From VRUE01 sp033856275 (GTDB taxonomy: Bacteria > Actinomycetota > Thermoleophilia > Solirubrobacterales > 70-9), in NCBI GenBank assembly GCA_033856275.1, contig JAWVFJ010000006.1:1-64000 (forward strand): 64,000 nt of DNA, read 5' to 3'. The notes under the pieces were generated by a model. The model was not told the DNA's origin. It searched no databases and worked only from the letters and a program-made list of their open reading frames with translations. Both the position numbers and the translations under genes were made by a program. This document shows, piece after piece, positions 58,007-64,000 of this stretch (positions are counted from its first letter, which is position 1; each line of letters starts with the position of its first letter).

Positions 58007-58898
58007 GGCCGGCGAAGAACTCCGGGTCGTGACCCGGGGTGACGATCGCGTCGGGGTACTCGCGCTTGAACAGCTTCAGCTCCTGCAGGGAGCGGCGGTA
58101 GTTGTGGGCGTCGAAGGGGCGCGGCGCCAGCGGGGCGTCGCCGTCGAGCTGGGCCTGCATGTAGGTGACGTCGCCGCCGATCACGAAGTCGCGTTTGGCC
58201 AGGTGTGCGATCACCGACATGTGGCCGGCGCTGTGGCCCGGTGTGTAGGCGAGCCGTATCGAGCCGTCGCCGAAGAGGTCGAAGGTGCGGCCGAAGGTCG
58301 CGTAGGAGTCGATCCCGCCGCGATCGAAGTCGACGGTGCGGTAGTCGAAGGCATAGTCGTAGTGCGCGCGCCGGTAGCCATTGAGCAGGGGACGCGGTCC
58401 GGTCGCCGCAGCCTCCCACTCCTTTTCGCTGACCACGAAGGTCGAGCTGGGGAACTCGGAGATCGCCGAGGAGTGATCGATGTGCAGGTGGGTCATAACC
58501 ACGATCGGGATCTCGCCGGGGTCGAGGCCGAGCTTGCGCAGTTGCGCCGGCACGTCTTCGCCGGCCTCCAGCGACGGGTTGCCGAAGCGGGTACCGAGGC
58601 TGCCGAAGTTCTCCTTGCCGTCGGTGGCGATCGAGGGGTGCAGCCCGGTGTCGATGAGAACCGCGCCGGCGCTCGGGTGGCGGATCAGGAAGGCAGGGCA
58701 GGGCACCGTCGCCGCCGGGTTGCCGCTGAGCAGCGCGCGCAGGAGCTTCAGCGTCTCGAAGCGGCCACCGGGGCGTTCCATCATCGTCGCCGGCCAAGTG
58801 ACGTGCCCCGCCACGATCGGCTCGACCGTGACTGTGGCACCGTGGGTCCCGCCGGTCAGCGGCTCGTGCAGCGGTTTCGGCTCTACGCTCACCTTCAT
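57987..58898 (-). CDS. metallo-beta-lactamase-fold hydrolase, lactonase-like
   Basis: The 303 residues have THLHIDHSSAISEFP (zinc motif HxHxDH), YTPGHSAGHMSVI, and a C-terminal TPGHDPEFF, with AFLIRHPSAGAVLIDTGLHPS before the motif. This is the same branch as the protein at 25290-26021, with an N-terminal addition of about 50 residues. The ATG at 58898 begins KVSVEPKPL. The substrate is unknown; lactonase activity is a family-based guess. Confidence 0.8.
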   Translation of the reverse strand: MKVSVEPKPLHEPLTGGTHGATVTVEPIVAGHVTWPATMMERPGGRFETLKLLRALLSGNPAATVPCPAFLIRHPSAGAVLIDTGLHPSIATDGKENFGSLGTRFGNPSLEAGEDVPAQLRKLGLDPGEIPIVVMTHLHIDHSSAISEFPSSTFVVSEKEWEAAATGPRPLLNGYRRAHYDYAFDYRTVDFDRGGIDSYATFGRTFDLFGDGSIRLAYTPGHSAGHMSVIAHLAKRDFVIGGDVTYMQAQLDGDAPLAPRPFDAHNYRRSLQELKLFKREYPDAIVTPGHDPEFFAGLSARYE

Positions 58899-59009
58899 TG
58901 CCGCTGAGGTTACGGTGAGGGCCCGTCTATAGGCTTGCGCCTTGAGTGCGGAGCGAGCAAACGTGCATATCTGATTCTTCGCGCAGCGAGCGAAGCACGA
59001 ACCTGATCT

Positions 59010-59867
59010 ATGGCTGAAAGCCCGCATTCGCGCATCTTTAGAGACGGATTGCTCGACGGACAGGTTTGTGTCGTCTCCGGCGCCGGCAGCGGCCTGGGTC
59101 GCGAGACGGCGCTGGAGTTGACCCGCCTTGGCGCCGCTGTGGTCGGTTGCGGGCGCCGTGAGGAGCCGCTGGCGGAGACCGCCGAGTTGGCGGCGGCCTT
59201 GCCCGGATCCTTTGAGCGCGAAACAATGGACATCCGTGACGAGGAGGCGGTTGACCGTTTCTTCGATCGGGTCTTGGCGGACCACGAGCGGATAGACGTG
59301 CTGATCAACAACGCCGGCGGTCAGTTCCTCGCTCCTGCGGAGTCGATCACGCCGAAGGGCTTTCGGACCGTGATCGATCTCAACGTCCAGGGCACCTGGC
59401 TGATGACCCATGCCGCCGCAACCAAGGCCTTCATCCCGCAGGGAGGCGGCAAGGTGCTCAGCGTCACCCTCTCGCCTCACAATGGCATGCCGGGCATGGT
59501 CCATTCTGGAGCTGCACGAGCGGCGGTCGAGAACATGATGCGCACGCTGGCGATTGAGTGGGCCCGCTTCGGGATCAAGACCTGCGCCCTTGCCGCCGGC
59601 CAGTTCGCAACTGAGACGCTGCTGACCAAGTATCCGCAGGTCGTCGTCGACAACCTCGAGCGCTCGATCCCAATCGGCCGCGCCGGCCGGGCCGAGGAGA
59701 TGGCCTGGCTAGTCGCCTATCTGGCTTCGCCGGCCGGCGACTTCTTCTCAGGCACGACGATCACGATCGACGGAGCCCGCGACAACTGGGCCGGCCCCTG
59801 GCCCCCCGAAGCGATCGCCAGCGAGTCCGGCGACCCCCTAGCCGAGGAGCGCCGCCCGAAGAGCTAG
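59010..59867 (+). CDS. SDR of the trans-2-enoyl/2,4-dienoyl-CoA reductase (PECR-like) type
   Basis: The 285 residues have the Rossmann motif VVSGAGSGLGRETALEL and LINNAGG. At the usual YxxxK site the sequence is VHSGAARAAVENMMRTLAIEW, so Tyr is replaced by His and Lys by Arg. I recall the same HSGAARA wording from mammalian peroxisomal trans-2-enoyl-CoA reductase, so this is a family feature rather than decay. Reduction of enoyl-CoA is the likely reaction. Confidence 0.8.
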   Translation: MAESPHSRIFRDGLLDGQVCVVSGAGSGLGRETALELTRLGAAVVGCGRREEPLAETAELAAALPGSFERETMDIRDEEAVDRFFDRVLADHERIDVLINNAGGQFLAPAESITPKGFRTVIDLNVQGTWLMTHAAATKAFIPQGGGKVLSVTLSPHNGMPGMVHSGAARAAVENMMRTLAIEWARFGIKTCALAAGQFATETLLTKYPQVVVDNLERSIPIGRAGRAEEMAWLVAYLASPAGDFFSGTTITIDGARDNWAGPWPPEAIASESGDPLAEERRPKS

Positions 59868-59871
59868 CCGG

Positions 59872-59917
59872 CGCGAATCAGGTTCATCAATGAAATAGAT
59901 GGGGAACTTGATTCGCG
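59872..59917. terminator. bidirectional hairpin between SDR and Ddn-type genes
   Basis: CGCGAATCAGGTTC (59872-59885) and GAACTTGATTCGCG (59904-59917) pair at 13 of 14 positions around an 18-nt loop. It lies exactly between the convergent stops at 59867 and 59925, which fits a shared terminator. Confidence 0.65.
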
Positions 59918-59924
59918 TGCTGGA

Positions 59925-60365
59925 TCAGTCGCGTGGCTCGAGGATGACGAGGGGGATTTCGCGGCCCTTGCTGCGGGCCGCGTAGTCCTCATAGCCGTGG
60001 TACGTCTGGACCGCGATTGGCCAGAGGCGCTCACGCTCCTCGGGATTGGCGACGCGGGCGTGGACTTTGCGGTGCTCGCGGCCGACCTGCACCGTCGTAT
60101 CCGGATTGGCCATCAGGTTGTGGTACCAGGCGGGGTGTTTGGGATAGCCGCCCTTGGAGGCGATTACCACGATGTCATCGCCATCTCTCACGTAGAGCAG
60201 GGGGGAGGTGCGCTTGGTGCCGCTCTTGGCCCCGATGTGGTCGAGCAGCAGCATCTTGCCCGGTCCCCCCGGCACCGTGTGCCCGAGCCTGCCGCCGCTG
60301 GCGCGGTAGAGCGCCGTGTGCAGGCCCATGAAGCGACGGGTGACAGGCCAGATCCTGTCCGCCAC
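59925..60365 (-). CDS. deazaflavin (F420)-dependent nitroreductase-family protein
   Basis: From GTG at 60365 the 146 residues read ADRIWPVTRRFMGLHTALYRASGGRLG, KMLLLDHIGAKSGTKRTSPLLYV, IVVIASKGGYPKHPAWYHNLMANPDTTVQVG, the Ddn/FDOR-A split-barrel pattern that binds F420. The start is uncertain, as the frame stays open upstream into the SDR gene. The ribosome site is weak, and translation may be coupled to the SDR gene 44 bp upstream. The natural substrate is unknown. Confidence 0.82.
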   Translation of the reverse strand: MADRIWPVTRRFMGLHTALYRASGGRLGHTVPGGPGKMLLLDHIGAKSGTKRTSPLLYVRDGDDIVVIASKGGYPKHPAWYHNLMANPDTTVQVGREHRKVHARVANPEERERLWPIAVQTYHGYEDYAARSKGREIPLVILEPRD

Positions 60366-60409
60366 GTCGAGGTAGCGGGGAGGACGCCTGTCACCTGTCG
60401 CCTGGGAGC

Positions 60410-61240
60410 TCAGGTGTACATCCCCCCGAACATGCCGCCGGTGACGTTGAGCACCTGGCCGTGCACGTAGTTCGCCAGCGGCGAGGCGAGGAAGAGCACC
60501 GGTCCGGAGGCCTCCTCGGGAGTAGCGGGACGGCCGAGCGGGATGATCGCCGAGGCCATCGCCCGCATCTGCTCGGGGATGCCCAACTCGATCTTCTCGC
60601 CGCCCGGGGCGGTCATTTCCTCGCCCTCCTCCTTGGCGGCGGTGAGGCGCGTTTCGACGAAGCCGAAGGCGACGGCGTTGACGTTGATCTTGAACTGGCC
60701 CCACTCCTTGGCGAGCGTTTTCGTAACGCCGACGACGGCCATCTTCGCCGCCGAGTAGTTCACCTGGCCGGCGTTGCCCATCGTGCCGGAGGTGGAGGAG
60801 ATATTGATCAGCTTGCGGAAGACCTCTTTGTCTTCGCCGCGCTCCGCCTTGGCCGCCTCGCGCCAGTGGGGCGCAAGCGCCCGGGCGACGCGGAACGGCA
60901 CGACGGTGTGGATGTCGAGCATTGCCTGGAACTGCTCGTCGGTCATCCGGTGGGCGACGCCGTCCCAGGTGTAGCCGGCGTTGTTGACGACGATGTCGAC
61001 GGCGCCGAAGGCGTCAACCCCGGCGGCGACGAGCTTGTCGGCGGCCTCCGGCTGGGTCAGGTCGCCGGCGTGAACAGCGGTTTCGCCGTCAATCTCGCCC
61101 GCGGCCTGTTCGGCGACGTCGGCGTCGAGGTCGTTGATCAGCACCTTGGCGCCCTCACTGGCGAACAGCTCGGCGGTTGCCCGGCCGATACCCCGCGCCG
61201 ATCCAGTGACGATCGCCGCCTTGCCATCAAGAAGTCCCAT
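60410..61240 (-). CDS. FabG-like short-chain dehydrogenase
   Basis: The 276 residues have VTGSARGIGRATAELF, VVNNAGYTWDG, the Ser of NISSTSGTMGNAGQ, and YSAAK as the catalytic YxxxK. The end is GQVLNVTGGMFGGM. It is a 3-oxoacyl reductase type; an insertion around HWREAAKAERGEDKEVFRKL lengthens one helix. GGAGAAGGAG lies upstream of the ATG, and a 12-bp palindrome further upstream may be its operator. Confidence 0.88.
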   Translation of the reverse strand: MGLLDGKAAIVTGSARGIGRATAELFASEGAKVLINDLDADVAEQAAGEIDGETAVHAGDLTQPEAADKLVAAGVDAFGAVDIVVNNAGYTWDGVAHRMTDEQFQAMLDIHTVVPFRVARALAPHWREAAKAERGEDKEVFRKLINISSTSGTMGNAGQVNYSAAKMAVVGVTKTLAKEWGQFKINVNAVAFGFVETRLTAAKEEGEEMTAPGGEKIELGIPEQMRAMASAIIPLGRPATPEEASGPVLFLASPLANYVHGQVLNVTGGMFGGMYT

Positions 61241-61309
61241 CAGTCTGCGTCTCCTTCTCCGTTCGTAAAGTCGGCCCGGGAGGCTACAAGGAACGATGTA
61301 GCCCTGGTT

Positions 61310-61321
61310 GACTGGCCAGTC
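61310..61321. promoter_or_regulatory. 12-bp palindrome upstream of the FabG-like gene
   Basis: GACTGGCCAGTC is a perfect palindrome 70 bp upstream of the SDR start. TetR-family regulators of lipid genes often use such sites, but no regulator is adjacent. Confidence 0.35.
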
Positions 61322-61356
61322 GGTAAGTCGAAACGGGCGTCTGCCGGCTCCATCGC

Positions 61357-62145
61357 TCAGGACGGCGGGGACATCAGGAGCCGGTAGTCAAAAGCCGTCT
61401 CGTAGCCCAGCTTGGCGTAGATCGGCCTCCCCATCGGCGATGCCTGCAGGGAGGCGATCTCGGCGCCGAGGGCGAGGCCGGCGTTCGTCGCTGCCACGGT
61501 TACGGCGCGGCCGAGCCCCAGCCCGCGTGCCCGCTCGAGGCTACCCACCCAGTAGATGCCGGCCACGCCGTGGCTGACGATGGTCATCGCGATGCTCGCG
61601 GGCTTCCCGTCGAGGTGGATGGCGAATGCGGCGACGTTCTCGGCAAGCAGGCCGGAGTGATTCGTGTAGCCGGCGAAGACCTCGGGTGGAAAGCCGTTGC
61701 TCATGTAGGCCTCCTTGGCCACCTGCCAGAACCCAGGAGCTTCATCCTCGTCACTCAGCCGGCGCAACTCGGTGCCGGCGGGCAGCGGCTCCGTTGAGAG
61801 GTCTTCGCCGAGAAGCATCTCCGGCATCTCATAGACGGCTTGAAAGCCCGCTGCCTCGGCGGCAGCGGCAAGGTCGCTGTCGGCGGCCTGGCCCGCCCTG
61901 ACCCAGATGCTGAATCCACGCCTGCGCACCGCGAAGAACTCGTTGGCACGGACGACAAAATCCTCGCCATCGACGCTGTCGTCGCGGCGAAAGGCGGCGT
62001 TTGAGATCACCGGGTGCGTCGAGCTGCCGGCCCCGAAGAGCCAGCCAGGTTTGGCCTCGATCGCAGCGCCAGGATCGAGCTCGAAGAACTGGCGCGAGCT
62101 GTCGACGAGGTTGCTGTGAGCGCGTTCGAGCTCTCTATCGCCCAA
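61357..62145 (-). CDS. GNAT-family N-acetyltransferase
   Basis: The last 120 residues or so have a GNAT core: AFAIHLDGKPASIAMTIVSHGVAGIYWVGSLERARGLGLGRAVTVAATNAGLALG, where ARGLGLGRA is the acetyl-CoA pyrophosphate loop. The N-terminal half may be a second, degenerate GNAT domain (RRRGFSIWVRAGQAADSDLAAAAEAAGF). The start is probably TTG at 62145, overlapping the VOC gene by 11 nt. The substrate is unknown. Confidence 0.78.
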   Translation of the reverse strand: MGDRELERAHSNLVDSSRQFFELDPGAAIEAKPGWLFGAGSSTHPVISNAAFRRDDSVDGEDFVVRANEFFAVRRRGFSIWVRAGQAADSDLAAAAEAAGFQAVYEMPEMLLGEDLSTEPLPAGTELRRLSDEDEAPGFWQVAKEAYMSNGFPPEVFAGYTNHSGLLAENVAAFAIHLDGKPASIAMTIVSHGVAGIYWVGSLERARGLGLGRAVTVAATNAGLALGAEIASLQASPMGRPIYAKLGYETAFDYRLLMSPPS

Positions 62146-62557
62146 GTTCGACGCCGCCGTCCTCGGTGATCGTCCAGTGCGGGTTGTGGGCGACCTCCCA
62201 TGGGTGGCCGTCGGGGTCGATGAAGATCGCGCTGTAGCCACCCCAGAACGTTTCGGCGGGCTCGCGGGCGATGGTGGCGCCAGCGATTCGAGCCTCCTCG
62301 GTCGCCGCGTCGACCTCCGCTGGAGAGCCGAAATTGAGCGCGAGCGTTACCCCGCCCCAGCCGCCACCGTCCTCGACGCAGCTGTCCTCGGCAAGCCGCG
62401 CCCGGTCCCAGAGGGCGACGATCATTTCTCCCGCCTGGAAGAAGACGACGTCGTCCTCCGGCTCGGCGCCCGTGGTCCAGCCGAGCGCTTCGTAGAAGCG
62501 GCGCGCCCGCCCGAGATCGCCCGTGCCGAGGGTGATCAGGCTGACGCGCTGCTTCAT
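62135..62557 (-). CDS. glyoxalase/VOC-superfamily protein
   Basis: The 140 residues have one paired beta-alpha-beta3 motif: VSLITLGTGDLGRARRFYEALGW in the first half and ETFWGGYSAIFIDPDGHPWEVAHNPHW in the second. This is the wording of uncharacterised glyoxalase-like proteins of the PhnB/YycE kind. The ATG at 62557 matches the domain start. It is joined to the DUF4234 gene upstream by a 7-bp gap and to the GNAT gene by overlap. Confidence 0.82.
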   Translation of the reverse strand: MKQRVSLITLGTGDLGRARRFYEALGWTTGAEPEDDVVFFQAGEMIVALWDRARLAEDSCVEDGGGWGGVTLALNFGSPAEVDAATEEARIAGATIAREPAETFWGGYSAIFIDPDGHPWEVAHNPHWTITEDGGVELGR

Positions 62558-62564
62558 GGGTGGA

Positions 62565-63086
62565 TCAGGCTGCTGGCCCCGCTGGCGGCGGACCACCGGC
62601 CGGTGGCTCGGTCGTCTCCGGCTGCTCGGGTAGAGGCGGGGGAAGCGGGTCGGCAGGCGCCGGCGGGGCCAGTTCGCCCTCGATCGAGTCGGCCTCGGCC
62701 TCCCAGACCTTGTTGAGCTCGACCTGGATGTAGGCCCACAGCGCGGGGGAGATCAGCACGTAGAGGATGATCGCGATCCAGCCGTTGAGCGGCTCTTGGC
62801 CGGCAAGGCGGGAGGCGCCCATGACCCGCTTGGTGCCGCGCCAGTAGGTGATCAGGGCCGGAACGACGATGATGCCACCCGGAAACAGGGCCAGCACGGA
62901 GTTAGTCGGGTTCTGGCCGAGGTCGTATCCCTTCGCTTTGCCGTAGTCGCGCAGCTCGCGGTTGATCCGGTACCACCAGACCAGGTGGTAGATGCCGAGC
63001 GTGATGATCGGCAGCAGGGCCGCCGCCCAGGGACTGCGGACCTTGACCCTGTCCTGGCTCCCCCGGATCTGCATTTCGTACGCCAT
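62565..63086 (-). CDS. DUF4234-type membrane protein
   Basis: The 173 residues have three membrane segments (PWAAALLPIITLGIYHLVWWY; NSVLALFPGGIIVVPALITYW; NGWIAIILYVLISPALWAYI). The WWYRINRELRDYG motif after the first is typical of DUF4234. A Pro-rich C-terminal tail of about 40 residues (PAPADPLPPPLPEQPETTEPPAGG) is probably cytoplasmic and disordered. The function is unknown. Confidence 0.78.
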   Translation of the reverse strand: MAYEMQIRGSQDRVKVRSPWAAALLPIITLGIYHLVWWYRINRELRDYGKAKGYDLGQNPTNSVLALFPGGIIVVPALITYWRGTKRVMGASRLAGQEPLNGWIAIILYVLISPALWAYIQVELNKVWEAEADSIEGELAPPAPADPLPPPLPEQPETTEPPAGGPPPAGPAA

Positions 63087-63154
63087 CTAGCCCTCGTTTC
63101 TCCCTGCTTCGGATAGGTCGCGAAGACCCTACCCGACGCTTCGCGCGAAATCTC

Positions 63155-63460
63155 TCACTCCATGGACCGTTCTTCGACCACCTCGAAGAGGCCGTCGGTG
63201 CCGACCGATTCGACGAACTCCTCAGCCGCCGCGCGGCGCTGCTCATATTCACTGTTGTCCTGCTGGCCCGCCCGCAACTCGTCGAGCGTGCCGTCGAAGA
63301 AACCGAAGGTGATGACCTCGTTCTCATCGGCGACGTTGCGGACGGCGTAAAAGCGCTTCCAGCCGGCCGGCGCGTTCGACTCATCGTCTGGGATGAACAC
63401 CTGCTTGAACTGCTCCATCGTGCCCGGCTTCAGCTTGCGAACCGTCAGTGCGCAGTACAT
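63155..63460 (-). CDS. small dimeric alpha/beta-barrel (ABM-like) protein
   Basis: The 101 residues, MYCALTVRKLKPGTMEQFKQVFIPDDESN followed by GWKRFYAVRNVADENEVITFGFFDGTLDELRAGQ and VESVGTDGLFEVVEE, read as an antibiotic-biosynthesis-monooxygenase-like ferredoxin fold. AAAGGAG lies 4 nt before the ATG, so expression may be strong. Enzymatic activity is not evident. Confidence 0.65.
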   Translation of the reverse strand: MYCALTVRKLKPGTMEQFKQVFIPDDESNAPAGWKRFYAVRNVADENEVITFGFFDGTLDELRAGQQDNSEYEQRRAAAEEFVESVGTDGLFEVVEERSME

Positions 63461-63659
63461 GGGTCTCCTTTCATTTGCCCGCCTCCGCTCGATCCTACGC
63501 CCGCGGTGAGCCATTTCAACCCGTTCACCCGATGGCAACGGGATCGACTCAGGATCGACACATCGAGGTCGCACTTCGTTAACGCTGGAGACCTCCAGCC
63601 TCCTAGCGTCGCCTCACCAGTTACCGGACAAGCCGGTGTCACGCACAAAGGAGATGCAG

Positions 63660-64000
63660 GTGATACGACGCAAGCAGGTGGTTTCGCTGCTCGCCGGCGG
63701 CGCGCTGTCGCTTGGCGCGGTGTTTGCCGCCAATGCGATGGCCTCACCGTCGGGTGGGTTCACGCTGACCGGTGTGCCAAGCGCCAACACGCGGTCGGAC
63801 GGGTACGCGCCGGCCAGCAAGCTCTCGCCGGAGCTCTCGCAGACGATCGTCGCCCAGGGTGGGACCCGGATGGAGAACAGCTCCCCGCTGACCTCCTTCT
63901 ACGGCTACGACAACGATGTCCTCAACGCCGCCGGCAATCCGCAGATGGTGCCGTTTGCCGGCAACGGCGGGTTCGGCAACGACGGCGACAACGAGATCAC
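63660..64000 (+). CDS. secreted protein, 3' part outside window
   Basis: From GTG 63660 the protein begins IRRKQVVSLLAGGALSLGAVFAANAMA, a signal peptide, then mature sequence with LSPELSQTIVAQGGTRMENSSPLTSFYGYDNDVL. AAAGGAG lies 6 nt upstream of the GTG; the ATG at 63654 is too close to that site. The YGYDND wording and length of lead recall PhoX/DUF839-type phosphatases, but the domain lies beyond the edge. I cannot assign it with confidence. Confidence 0.65.
   Translation, partial: MIRRKQVVSLLAGGALSLGAVFAANAMASPSGGFTLTGVPSANTRSDGYAPASKLSPELSQTIVAQGGTRMENSSPLTSFYGYDNDVLNAAGNPQMVPFAGNGGFGNDGDNEI

Overview
The window is a high-GC chromosomal segment from an actinobacterium, most likely of the class Thermoleophilia (Solirubrobacterales-like). 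The evidence is the gene set: cofactor-F420 LLM and deazaflavin (Ddn-type) enzymes, a zinc-ligand S4, a 61-residue zinc S14, a SigB/SigF-type sigma module, a UdgX-type uracil-DNA glycosylase and a TB7.3-like biotinyl protein. The taxonomic call is inference from gene content, not from a search.

Layout. 1-3 kb: a truncated ArsR-type regulator, a Fur-family regulator with a ZIP transporter behind a Fur-type operator, and an M23 peptidase. 3.05-14.8 kb: a ribosomal-protein superoperon in the order L13, S17, L14, L24, L5, S14, S8, L6, L18, S5, L30, L15, SecY, Adk, Map, L36, S13, S11, S4, RpoA, L17. L13 stands where L29 normally precedes S17, and infA is absent between map and rpmJ. S17, L5 and S5 carry long low-complexity extensions. 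14.9-24.8 kb: truA-ligA-surE, a frameshifted membrane gene, a PBP4-type carboxypeptidase, a patatin-like lipase, an acyl-CoA synthetase, a membrane-anchored DsbA-like protein and tRNA-Pro(CGG). 25.3-37.1 kb: lactonase-like hydrolase, glycosidase, DJ-1/PfpI protein, F420 oxidoreductase, UdgX, and a stress-signalling block (PP2C phosphatase, MscS, two-domain anti-sigma ATPase, SigB-type sigma). 37.2-49.8 kb: Mn/Fe superoxide dismutase, GMC oxidoreductase, rubredoxin, LemA, NUDIX, then a biotin cluster (bioB-bioF-bioD and bioA on the minus strand) split by a MarR-MFS efflux cassette. 49.8-64 kb: GGDEF protein, DNA glycosylase, enoyl-CoA hydratase with a small biotinyl protein, amidase/TetR, glycerol kinase, acyltransferase, SDRs, small enzymes, and the start of a secreted protein.

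The most unusual signal is a family of about 150-bp nested palindromes. Two intergenic copies (21481-21628 and 21707-21853) share a conserved core of about 100 bp but have different outer arms, each internally complementary. A shorter copy lies upstream of rpmJ. Related palindromes lie inside the coding sequences of S17 and S5, where they encode part of a matching acidic/Pro-Ala module. Two further nested palindromes sit at 14803-14895 and 39571-39684.

A second strong signal is a mirror-symmetric pair of SigB-type promoters (33439-33494) between mscS and the anti-sigma gene. Other points are a probable CTG start for glpK, a 48-bp palindrome overlapping the start of a GH3 gene upstream of bioB, and a hairpin plus T6 run in the rplM leader.
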